9,122 bases of DNA. Origin: DATMXS01 sp050260275 (GTDB lineage Bacteria > Acidobacteriota > Terriglobia > Bryobacterales > Bryobacteraceae). The stretch spans positions 1 to 9,122 of the forward strand of contig JBLNBX010000118.1 of NCBI GenBank assembly GCA_050260275.1, written 5' to 3'. Below, piece by piece: positions 1-6,711 of this stretch. Position 1 is the first letter of the stretch; each line of letters opens with the position of its first letter. Below the pieces are notes generated by a model that was not told the origin of the DNA, searched no databases, and saw only the letters and a list, made by a program, of their open reading frames with translations. The translations under genes were made by a program, and so were the position numbers.

Positions 1-2
1 GG

Positions 3-30
3 TTGGAAGGGTCTACATATTAACTATAGC
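3..30 (+). promoter_or_regulatory. possible sigma70-type promoter upstream of the lipoprotein gene
   Basis: TTGGAA at 3-8 resembles a -35 box. It is followed after 16 bases by TATAGC at 25-30, which is a moderate -10 match. A transcript would begin near position 37 and leave a leader of about 120 bases before the ATG at 159. An in-frame ATG at 33 lies immediately after the -10, but it would place a long Ala/Gly/Arg-rich extension before the lipoprotein signal, so I do not favour it. Bases 31-158 hold no other recognisable feature. The call rests only on box similarity. Confidence 0.3.
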
Positions 31-158
31 GGATGTCCCTCCGGAAACGCGCGGCCGCAGGCGCTGGGGCTGGCCGCGGGGTTCCCGGGGAGGGGAGCAA
101 AACTTGCCGCGCTATGCGGCCGCTTTCGCGAGAATGTTTGGTTCGGATTGAAAGATCC

Positions 159-779
159 ATGAAACCATCGCACTTTCTTGGTTGTCTGCCCCAAGCTCTG
201 GTTCTGGCGGGCTGTTCCGAAGCGCCGCCCAAGGCCGAGGTCAAGGAGCCGGAGCCGCCTCCGGAGCCGATCAGCGCACAGAGCGCGCTACGCGCGATGT
301 GGATCCAGGCGCGGGCATGGTCGCCCGACGCCAAGCCGCTGCGCGTTGCGAGCATAAACCTCACGGAGGTCCCCAGTAAGGACGGAAAGGCGGGCGCTTG
401 GGACGCCACGTTCGTCTCCGAGAGCCGCGGCCGCACACGCCGGTACACCTACTCCGTTGTTGAGGTGCCGTCGTCCAATCTGCACAAAGGCGTCTTTGCT
501 GGGCCCGAGGACTCCTGGTCGTCCGGCGGCCAGACAAAGCCAATCACGATGCAGGAAGTGAAGACCGACAGCACAGCCGCGCTCACAACGGCTCTTGAGA
601 AGGGCGGCGCGGACTACAGCGCAAAGAACCCCGACCTGCCGATCACTTTCCTGCTCGAGTTCACGCGGAGGTTCCCGAATCCCGCCTGGCGCGTGATCTG
701 GGGCGAGTCCGTCAGCAGGAGCAACTTTTCGGTGTTCGTAGACGCGACCACCGGAAAGTACCTGGAGACGGCGCGCTAG
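159..779 (+). CDS. small lipoprotein with a C-terminal PepSY-like region, function unknown
   Basis: From the ATG at 159 the product is 206 residues and starts with a short lipoprotein signal peptide. The n-region is MKPSH, a hydrophobic stretch follows, and the lipobox LAGC puts the lipidated cysteine at residue 19. A Pro/Glu-rich linker (about 21-38) then leads to the folded part, so the protein should be anchored to a membrane on the outer side of the cytoplasmic membrane. The last third runs from an amphipathic helix with alanines (about 138-150), through a strand ending PNPAWRVIWG (173-182), to VDATTGKYL (194-202). This resembles the end of PepSY-type domains, which are found in protease inhibitors and cell-surface proteins; that comparison is inference. 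The reading frame is open back to 33, and another in-frame ATG lies at 114, but only the 159 start puts the lipobox at a normal distance. The ribosome site is weak (GAAAGA). The gene converges with the dehydrogenase gene 94 bases away. No enzymatic motif is visible. Confidence 0.75.
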   Translation: MKPSHFLGCLPQALVLAGCSEAPPKAEVKEPEPPPEPISAQSALRAMWIQARAWSPDAKPLRVASINLTEVPSKDGKAGAWDATFVSESRGRTRRYTYSVVEVPSSNLHKGVFAGPEDSWSSGGQTKPITMQEVKTDSTAALTTALEKGGADYSAKNPDLPITFLLEFTRRFPNPAWRVIWGESVSRSNFSVFVDATTGKYLETAR

Positions 780-854
780 GGCAGCCGGCCGGAGAGCGCT
801 GGAACCTCAAGCGTTGCGGCGGGGCTCGTTCACTCCGGGCCCCGGCTATCCCGC

Positions 855-860
855 TATACT
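855..860 (+). promoter_or_regulatory. orphan -10-like box TATACT in the convergent gap
   Basis: TATACT matches the consensus -10 closely and stands out in a GC-rich 94-base gap (780-873) between two converging genes. It points rightward, into the 3' end of the dehydrogenase gene on the other strand, so any transcript would be antisense to that gene. The best upstream match, TTCACT at 829-834, is 20 bases away, which is too far for a good promoter. The gap also holds an 11-base palindrome, CCGGGCCCCGG, without a usable loop or T-run, so I do not call a terminator. Confidence 0.2.
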
Positions 861-873
861 CGTGCGCGCCGGC

Positions 874-2214
874 CTACAGGCGGACTATCTTCTCCGACGT
901 CATCCGCTTCAGCGCGTTGCGGGTGTCCACCACAAGCTTGGCGCGCTCCACGATGGCCGCGTAGTCGACGCATGAGTGATCCGTAATGATCACGACGCAA
1001 TCGGCTGCCGCGGCGGCCTCCAGTTCTGGCTCGCTCTGCAGCTCGATCCCATCCACCTTCAGGCACGGGATGTACGGATCGCTGTAGCTGACCACTGAAC
1101 CACGCTTCAGCAGCAGGTGCATCACATCGAGCGCGGGCGACTCGCGCAGGTCGTCTATATCGCGCTTGTAGGCGACGCCCAGGATGTGAACGCGCGAGCC
1201 TTTCAGCGGTTTCGCCGCCTCGTTCAGAGCGTTCTGCACCTTATCGATGACAAAGAGCGGCATCTGGCCGTTTATGTAGCCGGCCAGCTCGATGAAGCGC
1301 GCCTCGATGCCCGCCTGGCGCGTCTTCCAGGAAAGGTAAAACGGATCTATCGGGATGCAGTGCCCGCCGAGGCCCGGGCCCGGGTAGAACGGCATGAATC
1401 CGAACGGCTTGGTGGCGGCTGCGTCGATCACCTCCCAGACGTTGATCCCCATGCGGTCGCACATGAGCGCCAGCTCGTTCACCAGGCCGATGTTGATCAT
1501 GCGGAACGTATTCTCAAGCAGCTTCACCATCTCCGCCACGCGCGTCGAGCTCACCGGAACAACCTTCTGGAGCGCCTGCGAGTAGAACAGCGAGCCGATC
1601 TCCGTGCAGGCCGGGGTGATGCCGCCGACGACCTTCGGAATGTTTGCGGTCTGGTAAGTGGGGTTGCCCGGGTCCACGCGCTCGGGCGAGAAACACAGGA
1701 AGAAGTCCTCGCCGACCTTCAGGCCTGACCGCTCGAGCATGGGAAGCACGAACTCGTCCGTGGTGCCGGGGTAGGTGGTCGACTCAAGTATGACGAGCAG
1801 GCCCGGATGGAGGTACTTCGCTATATCGCGGCAGGCCGCGTCTATATAGCTCATGTCCGGGTCCTTCGTCTTACGCAGAGGCGTGGGCACGCAGATGTTG
1901 ATGGTGTCCAGTTCCGAAATGACCGAGAAATCAGTCGTGGCGCGCAGCTTCCCGCCGGCTACAAGCGGCTTGAGCGTAGGGGTGGGGACGTCGAGCACAT
2001 AGGATTCGCCCGCGTTGATCTGCTCGACCTTGGCAGCGCTGACATCGATGCCAGTCACGCTGAAGCCGGTCTTAGCGAACTCCACGCCTAAGGGCAGCCC
2101 CACGTATCCGAGCCCTACAATGCCGACTCGGGCTTCGCGCGAGCGGATCTTCGCGGTTAACACTTCCGCGTTCGTCTTGTGGCCGGTGCCTGTCGCATCC
2201 ATATTCGCCCCCAT
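874..2214 (-). CDS. wbpA: UDP-N-acetyl-D-glucosamine 6-dehydrogenase (WbpA/TviB-type nucleotide sugar dehydrogenase)
   Basis: The 446-residue cytoplasmic enzyme belongs to the UDP-glucose/GDP-mannose dehydrogenase family. These enzymes oxidise the C6 alcohol of a nucleotide sugar to a carboxylate in two NAD-dependent steps, here probably UDP-GlcNAc to UDP-GlcNAc-uronic acid for surface polysaccharide. The N-terminal Rossmann fold carries GLGYVG (34-39). ESTTYPGTT (144-152) and FSPERVDPGN (175-184) follow, then KLLENTFR (231-238) and the catalytic cysteine C286 within GGHCIPIDP. The C-terminal UDP-binding domain has GVAYKRDIDDLRESP (346-360). The ESTTYPGTT, SPERVDPGN and YLSWK combination fits the WbpA branch better than plain UDP-glucose dehydrogenase, but substrate is inferred. 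The start at 2214 has a poor ribosome site; the ATG at 2202, preceded by GGGGGCG, is an alternative that removes only four residues. It is the last gene of the leftward operon, 12 bases after the dapF-like stop. Length is normal for the family. Confidence 0.9.
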   Translation of the reverse strand: MGANMDATGTGHKTNAEVLTAKIRSREARVGIVGLGYVGLPLGVEFAKTGFSVTGIDVSAAKVEQINAGESYVLDVPTPTLKPLVAGGKLRATTDFSVISELDTINICVPTPLRKTKDPDMSYIDAACRDIAKYLHPGLLVILESTTYPGTTDEFVLPMLERSGLKVGEDFFLCFSPERVDPGNPTYQTANIPKVVGGITPACTEIGSLFYSQALQKVVPVSSTRVAEMVKLLENTFRMINIGLVNELALMCDRMGINVWEVIDAAATKPFGFMPFYPGPGLGGHCIPIDPFYLSWKTRQAGIEARFIELAGYINGQMPLFVIDKVQNALNEAAKPLKGSRVHILGVAYKRDIDDLRESPALDVMHLLLKRGSVVSYSDPYIPCLKVDGIELQSEPELEAAAAADCVVIITDHSCVDYAAIVERAKLVVDTRNALKRMTSEKIVRL

Positions 2215-2226
2215 GCTTACAGCGTA

Positions 2227-3033
2227 TCAGTAGTAGAACTCGCCGCCAGCGACTATCTCCGCGGGAGCCGTCAGGAAAATGTCGTCTTCCCAGCGCATCT
2301 CGATAGGCCCGGCGGGCGTGATCACCCTTACTGGGCTCTCGGCCACGCCGCGCAGGACGGCGGCGGCCATCGCGCCCGTCGATCCTGTGCCGGAACTCAT
2401 CGTTTCGCCGGCGCCGCGCTCGAAGAAGCGCACATCGATGGTGTTTCGATCGATCACGCGGACGAAGGACACGTTGGTGCGGTTCGGGAACTCGGGATGG
2501 CTCTCGATCTCCGCGCCCAGCGCGCGCCAGTTGAAGTCGAAGTCTTCGACGAACACGGCGCACTGCGGATTGCCAACCGAAAGAATTGTAACTTCGCGTT
2601 CGCCCGACGCGAGCGCGAGAGTACTGCGCGTCTCGCCGCGCGTCAACTCCGGCCGGCCCATGTTCATCTCAAACAGGAACCACAACCCGCGCCGCTTCAA
2701 AAGCCGGAGCGTTTTCAGGCCAGCGCCCGTCAGTATGCGTATCTCAGGTCCGGAGACCACTCCGGCATCGATGAGGAACGCGGCGGCGCAGCGGGTGCCG
2801 TTGCCGGATATCTCGGCCTCGCTTCCGTCGGCATTGAACAGGCGAATCGAGGCGTCGTGTCCCGCGCCGCGTTCGCCGGGCGCGATGAGGATCCAGCCGT
2901 CCGCGCCGACGCCGGTGTGCCGGTCGCAGATGGCGCGCGCCATCTCGGCGAAACTATCGCGCGGACCCTCGTTGGCCCAGGTCAGAAGAAAGTCGTTCTT
3001 AGCGCCGTGCGCCTTGGTGAAAGGGATTCCCAT
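2227..3033 (-). CDS. dapF: diaminopimelate epimerase (DapF) family protein with both catalytic cysteines replaced by serine
   Basis: The protein has 268 residues, a normal DapF length, and the two-lobed DapF fold signature. DapF interconverts LL- and meso-diaminopimelate for lysine and peptidoglycan synthesis in the cytoplasm. Family landmarks are present: HGAKNDF (9-15), NADGSE (67-72), GNGTRC (77-82), GNPQ (154-157), NRTNVSF (184-190), FERGAGET (204-211) and SGTGSTG (214-220). The usual motifs read CGNGxR and ACGTG, with the two cysteines acting as acid/base pair (Cys73 and Cys217 in the Haemophilus enzyme). Here they are Ser76 and Ser214, both encoded TCC, while substrate-contacting Asn, Glu and Arg positions remain. 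The protein may still be an epimerase of a divergent lineage, or may act on another substrate or by another chemistry. C82 is a conserved neighbour, not the catalytic residue. The ATG at 3033 lies 35 bases inside the preceding gene and has no clear ribosome site, so translational coupling is likely. Confidence 0.85.
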   Translation of the reverse strand: MGIPFTKAHGAKNDFLLTWANEGPRDSFAEMARAICDRHTGVGADGWILIAPGERGAGHDASIRLFNADGSEAEISGNGTRCAAAFLIDAGVVSGPEIRILTGAGLKTLRLLKRRGLWFLFEMNMGRPELTRGETRSTLALASGEREVTILSVGNPQCAVFVEDFDFNWRALGAEIESHPEFPNRTNVSFVRVIDRNTIDVRFFERGAGETMSSGTGSTGAMAAAVLRGVAESPVRVITPAGPIEMRWEDDIFLTAPAEIVAGGEFYY

Positions 3034-4594
3034 TGGTCAGACGGTAAATCCTGATGACCGGTGCTCCTTTTACGGCTATTGACTCCAGTAAATCATAGTG
3101 CGGCCCCGTTCTTGGGGCCCGCTCGATCGCGGTGGCCACTTTATCACCGGAAATGGCCAGAACCCAGCGCTCGCGTGCGAACAGGTCCGGGCGAAGCACG
3201 GCCGCTTCCCACTGCGGCCGGTTGCCCTCGTGCAAGGCCTCGCGCAGGGGCAGTCCGGCTTCCAGGAATACGCCTGCGAGATCCCCGAAGCTGGTGAACA
3301 CGCCGTCGCGAGGGCCGTAGCGCGCCCGCAGGTAACTGGCGGCTTCGCGCGTCCAGGCGCGGCGGGCAACGGAATTTACCTCGGACTCTTTCCAGCAGAT
3401 CCAGTTCTCATGCGTGGGCCGGAGCACCCATGGCGCGGTCGCCGCCAGGAGCAACGCGATCGCCGCCCAGCCCCGGAAGCGCGCGGGAACGAGCGCGGCG
3501 AGCGCGGCGGTCCCAAATGCGAGCAGCGGCAGCGCGCCGATAGCATATCGGGTGTTGTAGTAGCTGTTCGGCCAGAGGTGCGGCAGATAGATGGGCGTGG
3601 AGCCCGAGTGCATGCTCCAGACGTAGAACGCCGGAACCAGCGCCAGCAGCGCGACGGGCCAGACCTGTCGTTTCAGCAATGACGCGGCCACTCCGGCAAT
3701 GCCTATCACGGCTAACGGCCAGCCGCCGGCTGCGAGCACCGCTTCGCGGAAGTACTTCCAGGCCACCGGCCAGTCGCCATCGCCGGGGTAGCGAGCCATG
3801 CCCGCCGCGAGCGCGCGCTCATAGATAGCCTTGGCGGACCACTGGCCGCGGTAGAACTCGAGAGCGTCGCCCCAGTACCACCAGTTGTGCGCGAGCCAGA
3901 ACAGCGGCCCGGCAACAGCGATCGCAGAAAAGAGCGCCGCCGCGATGATCCGCCTGCGCTTCGCAACGGCCAGAACGTAGGCCGCGCAGAACGGGAGCAG
4001 GAACCAGCCCTCGTAGCGCGTCATTGCCCCGGCAAGTCCGCACGCGCCGGCCGCGGCGGCCACCCACAGCGACTGGCGATCGCGGAAGAGAACCGTGAAG
4101 TAGAGCAGGCCGGCCAGACACGCCATGAAGACTGCTTCAGTCATCGGGATGGCCTGAAGGTACAGGACGTTCGGATTCAGGGCCAGGGCAAATGCGGCGA
4201 CGGCGCCCGCGGAGTCGCTCGCGAACGCGCGGCGTGCGGCGAGAAACAGAAGCGTGCCCGCAAGCACGAAAAACGTGCAGGAGACAATTGCGCCCGCGAG
4301 CCCCGTGCGCCACAGCCAGTCCGTCGAGACCAGCGGCAGCATCAGGAGGTGCGGAAATGGGAGCCACACCGTCCCGATCTGCTCCCATCCCGGTGTGCGC
4401 GAATCGAAAACGCGGCGCGCGATGTTCAGATGAGCCACGGCATCGCCGTAGTACAGCGTCCAGCCGCGCATCTGCACATACGCTACGGCCGACGCGCCGA
4501 GAGCGGCCAGGGCCAGGGCTACGGCTGGCGCTGTCCACCAGCGTGCGCGCTTCTCAGAACGACGTGAAGTCTTTGAACTGCTGGAAGCGTGCAT
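2999..4594 (-). CDS. multi-pass membrane glycosyltransferase, GT-C/GT39-like
   Basis: This 531-residue protein starts with a basic cytoplasmic tail (1-20). I count roughly ten to eleven hydrophobic segments, for example at 22-40, 99-120, 150-170, 196-212, 215-235, 285-305, 310-327, 350-370 and 373-391. A soluble C-terminal part of about 140 residues (392-531) follows. YYGDAVAHLNIARR (48-61), just after the first membrane segment, fits the acidic first-loop motif of GT-C enzymes, which transfer sugars from polyprenyl-phosphate donors outside the cytoplasmic membrane. TEAVF (152-156) and TRYEGW (192-197) also recur in GT39-like proteins. Donor and acceptor cannot be read from sequence. The start at 4594 overlaps the kinase gene by 41 bases; there is no alternative ATG, GTG or TTG start before the first membrane segment. 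The C-terminus extends 35 bases into the dapF-like gene. Neighbours suggest a role in envelope glycan assembly. Confidence 0.75.
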   Translation of the reverse strand: MHASSSSKTSRRSEKRARWWTAPAVALALAALGASAVAYVQMRGWTLYYGDAVAHLNIARRVFDSRTPGWEQIGTVWLPFPHLLMLPLVSTDWLWRTGLAGAIVSCTFFVLAGTLLFLAARRAFASDSAGAVAAFALALNPNVLYLQAIPMTEAVFMACLAGLLYFTVLFRDRQSLWVAAAAGACGLAGAMTRYEGWFLLPFCAAYVLAVAKRRRIIAAALFSAIAVAGPLFWLAHNWWYWGDALEFYRGQWSAKAIYERALAAGMARYPGDGDWPVAWKYFREAVLAAGGWPLAVIGIAGVAASLLKRQVWPVALLALVPAFYVWSMHSGSTPIYLPHLWPNSYYNTRYAIGALPLLAFGTAALAALVPARFRGWAAIALLLAATAPWVLRPTHENWICWKESEVNSVARRAWTREAASYLRARYGPRDGVFTSFGDLAGVFLEAGLPLREALHEGNRPQWEAAVLRPDLFARERWVLAISGDKVATAIERAPRTGPHYDLLESIAVKGAPVIRIYRLTNGNPFHQGARR

Positions 4595-5468
4595 CGATTT
4601 CGGCGCGCGTCAGATCCCGGAAGCGATCCACCCCGAAGCGCTCGCAACAGAAGCTGCCCATCACCGACCCGTAGATAACGGCGCGCCGGAGTTCGTCCGA
4701 AGGAGCATCGCCGTCGAGGGTGATGCCGCGGGAAGCGAGATAGCCGATGAAGCCGCCTGCGAAGCAGTCGCCGGCGCCCGTGGGGTCGCAAAGCTCGTCG
4801 AGCAGGTAGCCGGGCGCGATGAAATGGCCGCCGGGGCCGAACAGAACCGCGCCATACTCGCCCCTCTTTATGATTAACGTGCGCGGCCCCAGCGCGAGGA
4901 TCGCTTCCGCCGCCCTGCGGAGGTTACGCTCGCCTGAGAGCTGCCTGGCCTCGCTGTCGTTTATGAGGAGCACATCCCACTCGCGAATGGTCTCGACGAG
5001 TTCCTCGCGCGTGTTCGTGATCCAGTAGTTCATGGTGTCGCCGGCGACGGTCACCTTGGACGTCATCTGCGCGCGTACGGCGCGCTGCAGCTCCGGCTGG
5101 ATGTTGCCCAGGAAAAGGTAGGGCTGGCAGCGGTAGGACCCGGGCAACTTGGGGTCGAACCCGGCGAACACGTTCAGATCCGTCGCGAGCGTCGTGCGGT
5201 CGTTCATGTCCTCCGAGTAGACGCCCTTCCAGAAGAACGTCTTGCCCGGAACGCGTTCGAGTCCGGCGAGGTCGATCCCGCGAGACGAGAGCAGCTCTGC
5301 ATCGCAGTCGCGGAAGTCGTTGCCGACGACGCCCACTATCCCGACCTCTGTGAAGAAACTCGCCGCCAGCGAGATGTACGTGCACGAGCCGCCGAGCATG
5401 CGCTCGACCGCTCCCCGCGGGGTCTCAACGCCGTCGTAAGCGACCGACCCGACCACAACAAGGCGCAT
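4554..5468 (-). CDS. PfkB-family carbohydrate kinase (ribokinase-like), substrate unknown
   Basis: The product has 304 residues, normal for the PfkB/ribokinase family of ATP-dependent kinases acting on sugars or nucleosides in the cytoplasm. The N-terminal signature spans GGSCTYISLAA (26-36) and VGIVGVVGNDF (42-52). NDSE (170-173) matches the NxxE magnesium motif, KRGEYGA (201-207) the usual strand before the nucleotide site, and DPTGAGDCFAGGF (228-240) the ATP/anion-hole signature with catalytic Asp234. The substrate is not evident: the pocket is not clearly that of ribokinase, fructokinase or adenosine kinase. The start at 5468 is preceded by GGAG only three bases away and by a TACAAT box, and it is the first gene of the leftward operon. 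Its end overlaps the glycosyltransferase gene by 41 bases, so a sugar-phosphate role supplying glycan synthesis is possible, though that is inference from position. Confidence 0.85.
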   Translation of the reverse strand: MRLVVVGSVAYDGVETPRGAVERMLGGSCTYISLAASFFTEVGIVGVVGNDFRDCDAELLSSRGIDLAGLERVPGKTFFWKGVYSEDMNDRTTLATDLNVFAGFDPKLPGSYRCQPYLFLGNIQPELQRAVRAQMTSKVTVAGDTMNYWITNTREELVETIREWDVLLINDSEARQLSGERNLRRAAEAILALGPRTLIIKRGEYGAVLFGPGGHFIAPGYLLDELCDPTGAGDCFAGGFIGYLASRGITLDGDAPSDELRRAVIYGSVMGSFCCERFGVDRFRDLTRAEIDARFQQFKDFTSF

Positions 5469-5476
5469 AGACTCCG

Positions 5477-5482
5477 ATTGTA
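5477..5482 (-). promoter_or_regulatory. -10 box (TACAAT) for the leftward kinase-to-dehydrogenase operon
   Basis: On the minus strand the sequence reads TCTTACAATCGGAGTCT followed by the ATG at 5468. TACAAT is a good -10 match eight bases from the start codon, which predicts a start of transcription within a few bases of the ATG. The -35 is weak; TTCGCT at 5502-5507 is 19 bases away. The divergent gap 5469-5547 must hold promoters for both directions, which supports the call. Confidence 0.45.
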
Positions 5483-5530
5483 AGAGATCGCGCCGCGAGC
5501 CAGCGAATACGGGCGCCGCGCAGGCCCGGA

Positions 5531-5536
5531 TAAAAT
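5531..5536 (+). promoter_or_regulatory. -10 box (TAAAAT) for the rightward metallophosphoesterase genes
   Basis: GGATAAAATGGGA gives TAAAAT eleven bases before the ATG at 5548. A transcript would start near 5543 with a leader of only about five bases. GGGA at 5537-5540 would make a reasonable ribosome site for the same ATG, but only if transcription started further upstream, so the two readings conflict. No convincing -35 is seen. The position in the divergent gap makes a rightward promoter here likely in any case. Confidence 0.4.
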
Positions 5537-5547
5537 GGGACTAGCTG

Positions 5548-6711
5548 ATGGATATTTACGGCCGCTACGCCCTGCGGCACCTGCCGGAACTCGTAGGTCT
5601 GGCGATCGCGGTCTGGATTCAATTTCAACTCGCCTATTGGGTGACCCGCCCGGAGTGGGCCCGGCGCTCCCGCGCGATCCGCGGCGCGGCATGGGGCATG
5701 GCCTCCGTGATCGCAGTAGCCTGTGTTTTCGCGGCGATCTCCCACTTTCCTGTCATCTCACGCGCGATTCCACGGTGGCCGGGTCTTCAGTGGGTCCGCG
5801 GGATGGCGCTTGGTTGGGCCATGGCATCGCTCGTGGCCTCTGTGCTGATCGTAATGTGGCGGCGAATCCCGGAGTTCAGCCCCCAGCGGCGGGGTTTCAT
5901 CCGCGCGGCGGGCGCGGTGGCGGTTGCCGCACCGTTCGGCGCCGTCGGGTACGGGACGTTCATCCAGCGCAGCGCGTTCAGGGTCCGTGAGGTCGACGTG
6001 CGCGTGGCCAACCTGCCGCCGGACCTCGACGGGCTCCGGATAGCCCACCTCAGCGACATTCACCTCAGCCCTTTTCTCAGCGAAGAAGAGTTCTCCCGCG
6101 CCATCGATCTCGCGAACGAAACAAAGCCGCACATGGCGGCGGTCACCGGCGACCTGGTCACGGCGGAGGGTGACCCGCTGCACGCCTGCCTCCGGCAACT
6201 CGCGCGCCTGCGCACGGATGCTGGTGTTCTGGGCTGCCTAGGAAACCACGAGGTTTACGCCCGGTGTCAGGAGGAGGCCGAGCGCGCCGGCCGGCGCCTC
6301 GGCATCTACTTTCTGCGAGGGGAGAACCGCCTGCTCCGCTTTGGGGACGCGACGCTCAACATCGGCGGCGTGGATTGGAGACGCGGCCCGCGCGTAGCTC
6401 CCGGCGCTGAGAGACTGCTCGTTGCTGGCGCAACCAACCTGTTGCTGTGCCATAATCCTAACGGCTTCGACGACGCGGCGGCGCAGGGCTGGGCGGTGAC
6501 TCTCTCCGGCCATACGCACGGCGGCCAGGTTGCCATGGACGTTTTCAACTGCGACATCAATCCGGCACGCTTCTTCACTCCGTACGTGCACGGGCTCTAT
6601 CGCAAGGGACAGAACTCGCTTTACGTGACGCGGGGCATAGGAACAGTCGGGCTGCCCGCCCGGATTGGCGCCCCGCCGGAGATTGCCCTGGTCCGCCTGT
6701 GCGCTATCTGA
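5548..6711 (+). CDS. membrane-anchored metallophosphoesterase (YkuE/YaeI-like) with an internal twin-arginine motif
   Basis: The 387-residue protein has three hydrophobic segments (about 11-33, 46-66, 84-104), a basic loop ending QRRGFIR (113-119), a fourth hydrophobic stretch (120-138), and then a calcineurin-like phosphoesterase domain. Metal ligands are all visible: D170 and H172 in SDIH, D202 in GDLV, N233-H234 in GNHE, H302 in CHN, and H322/H324 in GHTHGG. Positive residues in the first loop (34-46) and in the 105-119 loop suggest an outside N-terminus and a catalytic domain beyond the cytoplasmic membrane. The GHTHGGQ ending resembles YkuE/YaeI-type enzymes, which act on envelope lipids or related phosphodiesters. 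YkuE of Bacillus carries a Tat signal right before its domain, as this protein does, but without the three extra membrane segments. The substrate is not known. The start at 5548 is chosen because it gives the first membrane helix and lies close to the promoter-like box. Confidence 0.85.
   Translation: MDIYGRYALRHLPELVGLAIAVWIQFQLAYWVTRPEWARRSRAIRGAAWGMASVIAVACVFAAISHFPVISRAIPRWPGLQWVRGMALGWAMASLVASVLIVMWRRIPEFSPQRRGFIRAAGAVAVAAPFGAVGYGTFIQRSAFRVREVDVRVANLPPDLDGLRIAHLSDIHLSPFLSEEEFSRAIDLANETKPHMAAVTGDLVTAEGDPLHACLRQLARLRTDAGVLGCLGNHEVYARCQEEAERAGRRLGIYFLRGENRLLRFGDATLNIGGVDWRRGPRVAPGAERLLVAGATNLLLCHNPNGFDDAAAQGWAVTLSGHTHGGQVAMDVFNCDINPARFFTPYVHGLYRKGQNSLYVTRGIGTVGLPARIGAPPEIALVRLCAI

Noticed and set aside
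33..158. N-terminal extension of the lipoprotein gene back to the ATG at 33
   Set aside because: It would add 42 low-complexity Ala/Gly/Arg residues before a normal lipoprotein signal; lipidation would then be unlikely.
829..846. Bidirectional terminator in the convergent gap
   Set aside because: The CCGGGCCCCGG palindrome has a one-base centre, so it cannot form a stable hairpin as written, and no T-run follows on either strand.
1374..1386. GC palindrome (CCCGGGCCCGGG) as a regulatory site or terminator
   Set aside because: It lies within the codons for the PGPGLGG segment of the dehydrogenase, which is conserved in the family, and has no loop or T-run.
2179..3082. Two long rightward reading frames (291 and 267 codons) opposite the dapF-like gene
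   Set aside because: They are antisense shadows of a clearly conserved protein in GC-rich DNA; their translations are Arg/Pro/Ser-rich and show no family motif.
3887..4674. Long rightward reading frames opposite the glycosyltransferase gene
   Set aside because: Composition is dominated by Arg, Gln and Pro with no hydrophobic core, and the minus strand encodes a coherent multi-pass membrane protein.
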